A stretch of DNA of 64,000 nt, taken from Ferdinandcohnia sp047246645 (GTDB taxonomy: Bacteria; Bacillota; Bacilli; Bacillales; Bacillaceae_L). Shown here piece after piece: positions 26,332-34,618 of this stretch; within the stretch, counting starts at the first letter, position 1, and every line of letters begins with the position of its first letter. Position numbers and translations under genes: made by a program. Below the pieces are notes generated by a model, which had not been told where the DNA came from, made no database searches, and saw nothing but the letters and a program-made list of their open reading frames with translations. The DNA is taken from positions 109,639 to 173,638 of the forward strand of contig NZ_JBFOKR010000011.1 of NCBI RefSeq assembly GCF_047246645.1, written 5' to 3'.

Positions 26332-27654
26332 ATGTTTATTGGTCATAAAATTGAAAATGATAATACCTTGACATTATTTATCGACCCTCATTTACACGAG
26401 TTTTCAAGTGAACTAGGTGTACAAGACAACGGGAAAAAACAACATCTGAATGAAAGCATAAGAGTGTATCTGAAGGAACGGATACCTAATTTGCATCCTA
26501 ATGTTGTTAAAGTTGTAATGGGGTCAATTGTTATTGCGACTGTTTCACTAGTTGGGGGACAATCTCCATCAGCTCAAGCGGAGAGTATTAATGCGAGTTC
26601 ACAGAGCCAAAAAACACATACCGTTTCAAGTGGCGATACGTTATATGGGTTAGCAAAACAGTACAATGTCTCAGTTAGCCAAATCAAGCAGCTTAATCAT
26701 CTAACGGGTGATATGATATATCCAGGACAAACACTAGTTATTAGTAATGATACACCAGCACCTACAGCAACCTCTTATACTGTGAAGGCGGGTGATACAC
26801 TCTATTCAATAGCAAATACCTATAACATGAGTGTGGATCAGTTAAAACAGTTAAACAATCTAACAAGTAATACAATCCATATCGGTCAGTCATTCAGGGT
26901 AACAAGTACCACTGGCCCTACTCAAGTTCAAGGATCAACCTACACTGTACAACCTGGAGATTCTTTATATTCCATTGCACAGCGCTCGAATACAAGTGTA
27001 GATCAATTGATGAAAAATAATAACCTCACCTCGTCTCAAATATTCGTAGGACAGACCTTGCAAATCGGTGGAACTGCAAGTAACTCACCTAGTCAACAAG
27101 TTCCCGATTCAACCTATACTGTCAAAAGTGGGGACACCTTATACGGAATTGCCAGAAAGTATAATATGAGTGCTACAGAACTACAAAGATTAAATAACCT
27201 AACAAGTACTACATTATCAATTGGACAAGTGTTAAAAGTGAGTGGAGAGGCCCAAAGTGAATCTGGAGTTAGTAATCGTGAACAAGTCCTAGCCGCACTT
27301 GTAAAGGATTCATATAATTTTATAGGTGTTCCCTATAAATGGGGTGGAACGACAACTGCAGGATTTGATTGTTCGGGATTTGTTTCCTTTATGCATGCTA
27401 AACATGGGATTGATATTCCAAGAACAACGTCAGGGGATTATTACCGGATGGGAACAACTGTATCTAAAGCAAACCTTCAACCAGGGGATCTTGTGTTCTT
27501 TGCTGTCGACGATCCGAACAGGATATCACATGTTGGATTTTATGTTGGAAACAATGAATTTATCTCAGCAACCTCTTCTAAAGGGATAGCTGTGGTATCA
27601 ATGGATAACTCTTATTGGTCAAAATATTATGTTGGGGCAAAGAGAGTATATTAA
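26332..27654 (+). CDS. Four-LysM NlpC/P60 cell-wall endopeptidase
   Basis: 440 residues. An unusual ~60-residue cytoplasmic N-terminal segment (FIGHKIENDNTLTLFIDPHL; LNESIRVYLKERIPNLHPN) precedes the export helix VVMGSIVIATVSLVGG (~residues 63-80, AQA cleavage site). Four LysM peptidoglycan-binding repeats start near residues 95, 147, 203 and 261, joined by Ser/Thr/Pro-rich linkers. A C-terminal NlpC/P60 D,L-endopeptidase domain (~325-440) has Cys in FDCSGFVSF and His in ISHVGFYVGNNEF. Similar in layout to LytE, LytF and CwlS. It lies between kapD and kapB. Confidence 0.9.
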   Translation: MFIGHKIENDNTLTLFIDPHLHEFSSELGVQDNGKKQHLNESIRVYLKERIPNLHPNVVKVVMGSIVIATVSLVGGQSPSAQAESINASSQSQKTHTVSSGDTLYGLAKQYNVSVSQIKQLNHLTGDMIYPGQTLVISNDTPAPTATSYTVKAGDTLYSIANTYNMSVDQLKQLNNLTSNTIHIGQSFRVTSTTGPTQVQGSTYTVQPGDSLYSIAQRSNTSVDQLMKNNNLTSSQIFVGQTLQIGGTASNSPSQQVPDSTYTVKSGDTLYGIARKYNMSATELQRLNNLTSTTLSIGQVLKVSGEAQSESGVSNREQVLAALVKDSYNFIGVPYKWGGTTTAGFDCSGFVSFMHAKHGIDIPRTTSGDYYRMGTTVSKANLQPGDLVFFAVDDPNRISHVGFYVGNNEFISATSSKGIAVVSMDNSYWSKYYVGAKRVY

Positions 27655-27662
27655 AAAGGTTT

Positions 27663-27696
27663 AGCGGAATGACTAGTCTGTAGTCATTCCGCTTTC
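27663..27696 (+). terminator. Terminator of the LysM-NlpC gene
   Basis: AGCGGAATGACTA / TAGTCATTCCGCT (27663-27675 and 27681-27693), 13-bp perfect stem, followed by TTT. Confidence 0.85.
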
Positions 27697-27698
27697 CA

Positions 27699-28085
27699 TT
27701 ATTTAAAATAATCTTTCTCTAACGTTTTAATATTCTCAAGACTTCGAAGTGCCCATTCCGTAGCTTCTGTCTCAAGTTCATGTTTAATAGTATGTACAGA
27801 TTCTTGTAATGACATTTTATAATCTGGTATTTCTCCCTCGAAGTGACGAACCATTTTTTTCGGCACATTTGTCTGCTCATTAAAAGCAAGCGCTCTGCGC
27901 TCTTGAAAAAGAGGAACGTTCACATCTTTAGGTGAATGAATGTCTCCTTGCATAGGGTGTCTCAAAACAGCCTTTACCTTTACAAGATAATGTTCAGGAC
28001 GGATATTAGTAATCTCCCCAATATATTTGCCTGTTTTATATATACCGGTAACAATATCTCCAAGGTTAAACTCTTCTTTGCTCAT
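27699..28085 (-). CDS. kapB: Sporulation accessory protein KapB
   Basis: 128 residues. N-terminal beta-barrel-like segment (GDIVTGIYKTGKYIGEIT), then YLVKVKAVLRHPMQGDIHSP and a helical C-terminus. It matches KapB, needed for KinB-dependent phosphorelay signalling in B. subtilis. Although the family has been called a lipoprotein, no signal peptide or lipobox is present here. The gene for its partner KinB, adjacent in B. subtilis, is not in this window. AAAGGAG precedes the start. Confidence 0.85.
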   Translation of the reverse strand: MSKEEFNLGDIVTGIYKTGKYIGEITNIRPEHYLVKVKAVLRHPMQGDIHSPKDVNVPLFQERRALAFNEQTNVPKKMVRHFEGEIPDYKMSLQESVHTIKHELETEATEWALRSLENIKTLEKDYFK

Positions 28086-28224
28086 ATAGTATCAACTCCT
28101 TTCAAAGTTTCATTTCTATTATATATTGTAAGTAGTAATGGTGAAACACCTATGAATGCGCAGATACTTAGACTATGCTATAATGAACAAGTTATTAATT
28201 ATTGTTTTGAAAGGTAGTGTGAAA

Positions 28225-28434
28225 ATGCTGCTACAAGCTATTTTAAACTTATTCCTTTACTTTCCTGAGGATAAATCTGAATACGGACCAGCACTTTTTA
28301 CAAGTATTATTTTTGTCATATTAGCTGTTTTGGCTATGCGTTTTTTCATAAATCATTCCAAAAAAGAACAAAAAAAAGCAGAAGAGTTGGAACAAAGTAT
28401 ATTAAAGAATGAAAGTAAAAACATAAACAAGTAA
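28225..28434 (+). CDS. Small single-pass membrane protein
   Basis: 69 residues with one central membrane helix (ALFTSIIFVILAVLAMRFFI) followed by a Lys/Glu-rich cytoplasmic tail. GAAAGG lies 10 bp before the ATG at 28225; GTG at 28219 is an alternative. It runs 21 bp ahead of yugE and is probably co-transcribed with it. No family recognised. Confidence 0.55.
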   Translation: MLLQAILNLFLYFPEDKSEYGPALFTSIIFVILAVLAMRFFINHSKKEQKKAEELEQSILKNESKNINK

Positions 28435-28455
28435 GGACTTCGATTAGGTGATGTC

Positions 28456-28716
28456 ATGGAAAACCAACAAGCAAATATACACATAATGATTATTTTACAG
28501 GAATGGGACCCACTAGGTTATGGAATGGGTTCTTATGAAACGGAAGCAGTAGATGTACTACAAGCTATTCATCAACTTGATGAGCCAAATAAACTAGCAA
28601 GAAAAATTCAGACGATCTATGAATTCTCATTCGAAGAAATCATTCCATTAAAGGAATGTGAAACAATGGCATTAGAGCTACTAGCTATAAAGAATAATGC
28701 TTCTTGTGAGATTTGA
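28456..28716 (+). CDS. yugE: DUF1871 family protein YugE
   Basis: 86 residues, small soluble helical protein. Family pattern QEWDPLGYGMGSYETEAVDV and LARKIQTIYEFSFEEIIPL. It matches YugE in length and neighbourhood (next to yugF-alaR-alaT). No biochemical function is known to me. A terminator follows. Confidence 0.8.
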   Translation: MENQQANIHIMIILQEWDPLGYGMGSYETEAVDVLQAIHQLDEPNKLARKIQTIYEFSFEEIIPLKECETMALELLAIKNNASCEI

Positions 28717-28727
28717 CTTTAATAAGG

Positions 28728-28767
28728 AAAAAAGGTGTGAGCTCTCAATGTGAGTTCACACCTTTTT
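28728..28767 (+). terminator. yugE terminator
   Basis: AAAAGGTGTGA / TCACACCTTTT arms with an inner CTCA/TGAG stem. Confidence 0.8.
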
Positions 28768-28820
28768 ATGCTTTATGTACATTGAAGTCGTAGTGTACTC
28801 AAGCAAAAAAAGCACTGCTA

Positions 28821-29651
28821 TCATTCAGATGCCCCCAATTCATATCCCTTTTCAATAAATTGATTAATATAATGAAACACTTCTTCAGGTCGTTCTTCAG
28901 GTACTAGGTGACCAGTATTTTCAATAGAAATGAACTTGGAATTAGGAAGATCTTTATGAAGTCTTTTTCCAGTAGATATAGGCACAACACGATCCTTTTC
29001 CCCCCAGATTAATAAGGCCGGATTAGTTATGGTAATGAGATCTTCCGGAGATAAATCTCCTTCACGATGGCGAATCATCCTCGTCAGCGCCATAAATATC
29101 CTGTTGTCTAGGAATGGTTCAGTATAACCTTCGATCATCTCCTGATTGATTAAAGCATGATTGTGTACGACATTTCTTAGATTATGTATGACTCCCTGTT
29201 TTGCTAACTTTCGCTTAACAATATAGTGAAAGTAAGGTAGGTAAGAAGAGTATATTAATGATTTTGACATTCGTTTTAGATAACCCGAACTACATAGTAA
29301 TATTATCTTATCGACGAGCTTCGGCCTTTGTTTTGCAATGTATAGGCAAATTTGACCGCCCATTGAATGACCTACTAAATTCACTTTTGAAAAGTTAAGT
29401 AAGCGAGTTAGCTCAATAACAATTGATGCAATATTGGTATAAGAATAAGTAAACTGAGTTGATTTCTCAGTTTTTCCAAAAGGAGGAAGGTCGACCGATA
29501 GAACGGTATATTTCTCTGTTAAGTAAGGAATAAGTCTTCGATAACTAAATGATGAGGATAGAAATCCATGTAATAATACTAGAATTGGTTTATCACCATT
29601 CTTATAAAGTTGATAATGTATATTAATGCCGTTGATTTCTTGCGTTAACAT
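28821..29651 (-). CDS. yugF: Alpha/beta hydrolase YugF
   Basis: 276 residues. Oxyanion segment LVLLHGFLSSSFSYR, nucleophile elbow LVGHSMGGQICLYIA (Ser), acid in LLIWGEKDRVVPIST and His in IENTGHLVPEERPEEV. Likely an esterase or C-C hydrolase with unknown substrate. The order yugE-yugF-alaR-alaT follows B. subtilis. Monocistronic, divergent from alaR. Confidence 0.85.
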   Translation of the reverse strand: MLTQEINGINIHYQLYKNGDKPILVLLHGFLSSSFSYRRLIPYLTEKYTVLSVDLPPFGKTEKSTQFTYSYTNIASIVIELTRLLNFSKVNLVGHSMGGQICLYIAKQRPKLVDKIILLCSSGYLKRMSKSLIYSSYLPYFHYIVKRKLAKQGVIHNLRNVVHNHALINQEMIEGYTEPFLDNRIFMALTRMIRHREGDLSPEDLITITNPALLIWGEKDRVVPISTGKRLHKDLPNSKFISIENTGHLVPEERPEEVFHYINQFIEKGYELGASE

Positions 29652-29805
29652 AATATTTTACCTCACCTCTAAAGTACTACCGCTATTTTTTACCAAAGGC
29701 TTAAGAAAAACTCATAAAGAGGTAATTGAATAAAAAAATTTTTTATATATGATTTCAGGTTTGGTATAATAATTGGAAAATTCATTATCTCTAGGAGTGA
29801 CCAAA

Positions 29806-30306
29806 ATGGTTTTACAGGAAAATGAGATTGAAATTCTCGAGATTATTGAGAAAAATGGAAGAATTCCCACAGAAACAATCGCTAAGTTGGTAGAAAAGAG
29901 TGTAAAAGAAGTTGAAGATATTATCACAAAATTAGAAGAGCAAAAGATCATTGTCGAGTACAATACAATTGTTGACTGGCGGAAGGTAGAAGGTCACGAA
30001 GGAGTTACAGCAATGATTGATGTTAAGGTTCAACCGAAACGAGGAGTTGGCTTTGACGAGATTGCTAAAAGAATATATAAATTTAAAGAAGTAAGATCTG
30101 TATATTTAATGTCAGGTGCATACGACCTCTCAGTGATTATTGAAGGTAAAACAATGTCCGAAGTTGGAAATTTTGTCTCAGAGAAATTATCGACTTTAGA
30201 TTCTGTACTTTCAACAACCACTCATTTTATTTTGAAAAAATATAAGCATGACGGAACTATCTTTGATCAAGGCGACGAAGATAAACGAATTGTGGTGACA
30301 CCATGA
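29806..30306 (+). CDS. alaR: Lrp/AsnC-type regulator AlaR
   Basis: 166 residues. N-terminal helix-turn-helix (LEIIEKNGRIPTETIAKLVE) and C-terminal RAM/ligand domain (GVTAMIDVKVQPKRG, VRSVYLMSGAYDLSVIIEG). In B. subtilis AlaR (YugG) activates alaT. ATG 29806 is chosen because TAGGAGTG lies upstream; the frame is open back to 29773. It overlaps alaT by 4 bp (ATGA), so regulator and transaminase are co-translated. A TATAAT at ~29764 may be its promoter. Confidence 0.88.
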   Translation: MVLQENEIEILEIIEKNGRIPTETIAKLVEKSVKEVEDIITKLEEQKIIVEYNTIVDWRKVEGHEGVTAMIDVKVQPKRGVGFDEIAKRIYKFKEVRSVYLMSGAYDLSVIIEGKTMSEVGNFVSEKLSTLDSVLSTTTHFILKKYKHDGTIFDQGDEDKRIVVTP

Positions 30307-31478
30307 CCACCGAAACATCTAAGTATTTGTCACAAACTGTAAGGAGTTTAAAACCCTCAGGTATCAGACGATTTTTTGATTTGGCAGCTAATATGGAAGG
30401 AGTCATCTCTCTGGGTGTAGGAGAGCCTGACTTTGTCACGCCTTGGTCAATAAGGGAAGCAAGCATTCTTTCACTCGAAGAAGGGTTGACATCATATACC
30501 GGGAATGCAGGGTTAATAGAGCTAAGGAGAGAACTCTCGAAATACTTGAAAAAGTCATTTCATGTAGAGTATTCCCCGGAATCTGAAATTATTATGACTG
30601 TCGGAGGAAGCCAGGCGTTAGATTTGGCATTACGTGCCATAGTCGACCCGGAAGATGAGGTAATCATTGTCGAACCTACTTTTGTATCATATGGTCCGTT
30701 AGTTACGTTGGCAGGTGGTGTACCAATACCCGTTCACACGAAAAGTGAAAATGATTTTAAGCTACAGCCAGAAGAAATTGAAAAGGTAGTAACTTCTCGT
30801 ACGAAGGCAATTATTATCTGTTCTCCCAATAACCCAACGGGAACGATGCTTTCAAAACAAGAGCTTGAAGATATCGCAAAAATTGTAGAAAAGCATGACT
30901 TACTTGTTATTTCAGATGAAATCTATGCAGAGTTATCCTATGAAGAATCTTACACCAGCTTTTCAAGTATTCCTGGAATGTTTGAAAGGACGATACTTGT
31001 ATCAGGATTCTCAAAGGGATTTGCTATGACTGGCTGGAGATTAGGGTATGCTGCCGCACCAAGAGAAATATCACAGGCAATGCTCAAAATCCATCAATAT
31101 ACAATGATGTGTGCATCTACAATGGCTCAATATGGTGCAATAGAAGCCCTAAAAAATGGAATGCCTGAAGTTGAACAGATGAGAAAAAGTTATCGCCAAA
31201 GACGTAATTACTTTGTCTCATCATTACAAGAGATTGGTCTACCTTGCCATACACCCGGTGGTGCCTTTTATGCTTTTCCAAGTATTAAAAGTACTGGATT
31301 ATCATCTGAGGAATTTGCTGAACGTTTATTAATGACCGAAAAGGTGGCAGTTGTACCTGGCAATGTTTTTGGTGAAAGTGGAGAAGGTTATATTCGTTGT
31401 TCATATGCTTCTTCATTAGAGCAACTGCGAGAAGCTATAAAGCGAATAGGAAGATTTTTAAACAATCAAAATTTCTAA
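30303..31478 (+). CDS. alaT: Alanine aminotransferase AlaT (class I PLP)
   Basis: 391 residues, fold type I aminotransferase. ISLGVGEPDFVTPWSIREA at the N-terminus, ICSPNNPTGTMLSKQEL, DEIYAELSYE, and the PLP lysine K238 in SGFSKGFAMTGWRLGY; Arg near the C-terminus in GYIRCSYASSLEQL. Corresponds to YugH/AlaT, the main alanine-forming transaminase of B. subtilis (pyruvate + glutamate). Co-operonic with alaR. The following 450 bp carry several hairpins. Confidence 0.9.
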   Translation: MTTETSKYLSQTVRSLKPSGIRRFFDLAANMEGVISLGVGEPDFVTPWSIREASILSLEEGLTSYTGNAGLIELRRELSKYLKKSFHVEYSPESEIIMTVGGSQALDLALRAIVDPEDEVIIVEPTFVSYGPLVTLAGGVPIPVHTKSENDFKLQPEEIEKVVTSRTKAIIICSPNNPTGTMLSKQELEDIAKIVEKHDLLVISDEIYAELSYEESYTSFSSIPGMFERTILVSGFSKGFAMTGWRLGYAAAPREISQAMLKIHQYTMMCASTMAQYGAIEALKNGMPEVEQMRKSYRQRRNYFVSSLQEIGLPCHTPGGAFYAFPSIKSTGLSSEEFAERLLMTEKVAVVPGNVFGESGEGYIRCSYASSLEQLREAIKRIGRFLNNQNF

Positions 31479-31927
31479 ATAGAGAAGTGTCAATCTAGAT
31501 GTCAGGGGCTTAGCATATGCTGAGCCTCAAATTGATTTGACTTAAAGCTCTTCAAAACAAAAAGGGACAAAACCGGGAATGGTTTTGTCCAACATACAAA
31601 AGGGGGAATACTAGAAAGCCTTTGAAACTAGTATAACCAAAGAAAGTTTACTTCAAACATACATGCTTAAGAAATCAGTCTAAGAGATGAACAAGTCCTA
31701 AATAAGGAATGAGAAATTTTATTCACTGGAAATTAATGGTGTTAGGAAGGCGCCATACATGCCTATGCAGTAGTTAATGGTAAATAAAATCCCTCATATT
31801 TTTTTCTGATAATGGTAAATCTAATAGATGCGCAGACGTTCATTTTTGAATAAACAGTAGATATGTGTTATAATTTTTTATTGCGTATATGTAAAGGTAT
31901 ATAAACTAAAGGTTTAGGAGTGTTACC
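31479..31927 (+). promoter_or_regulatory. Hairpin-rich spacer and yugI promoter
   Basis: No gene. Three clear hairpins: GGGGCTTAGCA/TGCTGAGCCTC (31505-31528), GGACAAAACC/GGTTTTGTCC (31565-31590, loop GGGAAT) and ATACTAG/CTAGTAT (31608-31634). None has a terminal T-run. The yugI promoter is TTGAAT (31846-31851), 17 bp, TATAAT (31869-31874); GGTTTAGGAGTG precedes the yugI start. The hairpins lie before that promoter, so they belong to the alaT 3' end or to a separate small RNA. Confidence 0.6.
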
Positions 31928-32332
31928 ATGTCAGAGAAGATTGAAGTAGGAAGTGTCGTTAAAGGTAAAGTTACAGGTATTCAACCGTACGGAGCTTTTG
32001 TTGCGTTAGATGAAAATACTCAAGGTTTGGTTCATATCTCAGAAGTAACTCATGGTTTTGTTAAGGATATTAACGAGCATATAAAAGTTGGCGATGAGGT
32101 TGATGTGAAGGTTTTATCAATTGATGAAGCGGCTGGCAAAATTGGTCTTTCAATTCGTGCAACTCAAGAGGCGCCAGAAAAGCCTGCAGCTCCTAGAGCA
32201 GCTAAGCCTAAAAAGCGTCCTGCACAAGTACAACATGAGACTGCGGAAACTCCACAGGGCTTTAATACTTTAAAAGATAAGCTTGAAGAGTGGATTGAAC
32301 AGTCTAATCGTGACGATTTAATTAAAAAGTAA
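31928..32332 (+). CDS. yugI: S1 RNA-binding protein YugI (general stress protein 13)
   Basis: 134 residues. One S1 domain occupies residues ~5-78: VGSVVKGKVTGIQPYGAFVA, GLVHISEVTHGFVKDI, VKVLSIDEAAGKIGLSIRA. A Pro/Ala/Lys-rich linker and an acidic helical tail follow. Members bind RNA or ribosomes; in B. subtilis YugI is known as general stress protein 13. A strong promoter with 17-bp spacing and a strong terminator flank the gene. Confidence 0.9.
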   Translation: MSEKIEVGSVVKGKVTGIQPYGAFVALDENTQGLVHISEVTHGFVKDINEHIKVGDEVDVKVLSIDEAAGKIGLSIRATQEAPEKPAAPRAAKPKKRPAQVQHETAETPQGFNTLKDKLEEWIEQSNRDDLIKK

Positions 32333-32337
32333 TTAAT

Positions 32338-32378
32338 AAAGGAGGCAGTGCTTAAAGCGACTGCCTCCTTTCATTTTT
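32338..32378 (+). terminator. yugI terminator
   Basis: AAAGGAGGCAGT / ACTGCCTCCTTT (32338-32349 and 32360-32371) followed by CATTTTTT. Confidence 0.9.
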
Positions 32379-32399
32379 TCTTTAACTGATAAGAAAGTA

Positions 32400-32896
32400 T
32401 AAAAATTTCAACCGAGTTTTCGGTGTCTAGCTCCAGCGCCTAGTCCCTCGAGGTCGCTTCACCCCTCCTGCGGCGGCAACACTAAGGAATGCTTCGTGAG
32501 GATAAACCTCGCAGGGAAAAAGCTTTGCTTTTTTTCGAGCCTCCTCACTGAAATGCTGAAGCGGCTTGGTCAGAAACGAGAAAATTGGAGACTCCGACAA
32601 AAGAGGCGTCTTTTGCCTCTGACGGAGGAGTTGAAATTTCTCGAGTTTCTAGCCGCAGAAGCTGGACAAGTCAGGGTTCCGACGCACAGGACGTGCTAGT
32701 GCCGGCGTTGCCACAGGAAGTGGCGACTTTAGCCGGCCAGCGCTTGTCGGACTTGCACAGGACAAGGAAGGCTACGGAAGCATAGACATCGCACGAAGAA
32801 AATGCATAGCATTTTCGAGGATGTGCTGACATCGACGTTCGCCACAGGACGTGGCGGATATTTAGTCGATGTTCCTTATTCCAAGGCGCTTGCGCT
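32400..32896. repeat. Mosaic interspersed repeat, copy 1
   Basis: GC-richer block with no credible gene. Modules shared with copy 2 (38276-38668): A 32537-32586, B 32598-32656 (59 bp), C 32678-32704 (GACGCACAGGACGTGCTAG core), D 32710-32725 and again 32840-32856 (GCCACAGGACGTGGC, self-complementary), E 32791-32821 (AAAATGC..GCATTTT hairpin). Modules A, B and E are inverted in copy 2; C and D are in the same orientation. The short frames inside have no ribosome sites. Confidence 0.85.
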
Positions 32897-32903
32897 TTTC
32901 TTA

Positions 32904-33134
32904 TTAAGTTCTACTTGGGTTTGGTTCAGTTGATCGTTCAGTTGCTTCATTATTCTTGAACAACAATCCGATATTAATTAATCCTGCGAGACCAACAAGA
33001 CTGTAGATGATTCGTTGAAACGCTGGGCTATCAAAGATTGCCGCAACTAAATCAAACTGGAACAGTCCAATTAAGCCCCAATTTAGTGCTCCAATAATAG
33101 TTAAAACAAGTGCAATACGTTGAATTGTACTCAT
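32904..33134 (-). CDS. yuzA: DUF378 membrane protein YuzA
   Basis: 76 residues with two membrane segments: IALVLTIIGALNWGLIGLFQ (family signature GALNWGLIG) and IIYSLVGLAGLINIGLLFKN, then a short hydrophilic tail. DUF378 proteins are widespread and uncharacterised. It sits between yugI and yugJ as in B. subtilis, though the mosaic repeat has been placed between it and yugI. AGGAGGA precedes the ATG at 33134. Confidence 0.85.
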   Translation of the reverse strand: MSTIQRIALVLTIIGALNWGLIGLFQFDLVAAIFDSPAFQRIIYSLVGLAGLINIGLLFKNNEATERSTEPNPSRT

Positions 33135-33292
33135 TAAATATCCTCCTCTTGGATAAAATTAGTTACGTTTTTATGATTAGTAAAAAAAGATAAAATATGC
33201 ATGAGGAATTTTGTAAGGGAAATTATATGAAAAGCTATATACTTTACAAATAATCTTGAATTGACCATAATTTTCTATAGGAGGCGTTGTTA

Positions 33293-34456
33293 ATGCAAAA
33301 TTTTACATATTATAATCCAGTTAAGCTAATATTCGGTAAAGACCAAGTTGAACAACTTAAGAATGAAGTACCAAAGTATGGAAAAAAGGTGTTAGTCGTA
33401 TATGGTGGTGGCAGTATAAAACGAAACGGTCTATATGACAGGGTTATGGGTCTGCTAGGTGAGATTGGTGCTGAAGTACATGAACTCCCTGGAGTAGAAC
33501 CCAATCCTCGTTTAACTACAGTAAAAAAGGGAATTGAGATTTGTAAGAATGAAGGAATAGAATTCCTCCTAGCTGTTGGTGGTGGTAGTGTCATTGACTG
33601 TACGAAAGCAATTGCTGCAGGTTCTAAATATGATGGTGATGTTTGGGATTTCATGACTCGTAAAGCTGCCGCGAAAGAAGCACTTCCTTTTGGAACCATA
33701 CTAACTCTTGCTGCAACTGGATCTGAGATGAATGCAGGTTCTGTTATTACTAACTGGGAAACAAATGAAAAGTATGGATGGGGAAGTCCAGTTACTTTTC
33801 CTAAGTTTTCAATTTTAGACCCTGTTAATACATATAGCGTTCCTAGAGACCAAACTATATACGGAATGGTCGATATGATGTCGCATGTGTTTGAACATTA
33901 TTTCCATCATGAACCAAACACATTAACACAGGACCGTTGGTGTGAGTCTATTTTACGAACAGTGATTGAAACAGCTCCTAAACTATTGGATGACCTTGAG
34001 AATTATGAACATCGTGCAACAATCTTATTAAACGGAACTTTAGCTTTAAACGGCATGTTAAATATGGGGTATAGCGGAGATTGGGCAACTCACAATATTG
34101 AACATGCGGTGTCAGCGGTCTATGATATACCACATGGCGGAGGCTTGGCAATTATATTCCCTAATTGGATGAAGCATACTCTTGATGAAAATGTTGATCG
34201 TTTCAAACAAATGGCTGTACGCGTATTTGATGTCTCCACAGATGGAAAGTCAGATCGTGAAGTTGCATTAGAGGGTATCGAGAAACTACGTGAATTCTGG
34301 AATAGTATCGGGGCTCCTTCTAGATTAGCTGATTATGACATTAATGATGAAAAATTAGAATTAATGGCAGAGAAAACAGTAGCGTTCGGCGAATTCGGTA
34401 GATTTAAGAAGCTTACAAAAGAAGACTCTTATGAAATTTTAAAGGCTTCCCTGTAA
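33293..34456 (+). CDS. yugJ: Iron-containing alcohol dehydrogenase YugJ
   Basis: 387 residues of the BdhA/YqhD-like group III alcohol dehydrogenases. NAD(P) segment VVYGGGSIKRNGLYDRV, GGGSVIDCTKAIAAG, then metal ligands in the region GMVDMMSHVFEHYFH and HNIEHAVSAVYDIPHGGGLA. It reduces aldehydes such as butanal or reactive carbonyls. ATG 33293 is 8 bp from AGGAGG and preferred over TTG 33287. A terminator follows at 34473. Confidence 0.9.
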   Translation: MQNFTYYNPVKLIFGKDQVEQLKNEVPKYGKKVLVVYGGGSIKRNGLYDRVMGLLGEIGAEVHELPGVEPNPRLTTVKKGIEICKNEGIEFLLAVGGGSVIDCTKAIAAGSKYDGDVWDFMTRKAAAKEALPFGTILTLAATGSEMNAGSVITNWETNEKYGWGSPVTFPKFSILDPVNTYSVPRDQTIYGMVDMMSHVFEHYFHHEPNTLTQDRWCESILRTVIETAPKLLDDLENYEHRATILLNGTLALNGMLNMGYSGDWATHNIEHAVSAVYDIPHGGGLAIIFPNWMKHTLDENVDRFKQMAVRVFDVSTDGKSDREVALEGIEKLREFWNSIGAPSRLADYDINDEKLELMAEKTVAFGEFGRFKKLTKEDSYEILKASL

Positions 34457-34469
34457 TTTGATTTAGTAA

Positions 34470-34500
34470 AAAGCTCATACTAATGTATGGGCTTTTATTA
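34470..34500 (+). terminator. yugJ terminator
   Basis: AAAGCTCATAC / GTATGGGCTTT with loop TAAT, then TATT. Confidence 0.75.
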
Positions 34501-34618
34501 ATTCGTAATAAAATCTTCAAATTGGTTCCGCTTACACTTTATGTAGTGGCTTGATTTCATAAGTCACATTCGTTAAAGTGAAAGTGGCTTTGAAAAAAAG
34601 AGGTTGGAGGAAATCAAA

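Noticed and set aside
27699..28085. KapB as a lipoprotein
   Set aside because: The N-terminus MSKEEFNLGDIVTG has no hydrophobic signal and no Cys.
32496..32785. Short plus-strand frames in mosaic repeat copy 1
   Set aside because: No ribosome sites, low-complexity translation, and the same DNA modules occur inverted in copy 2.
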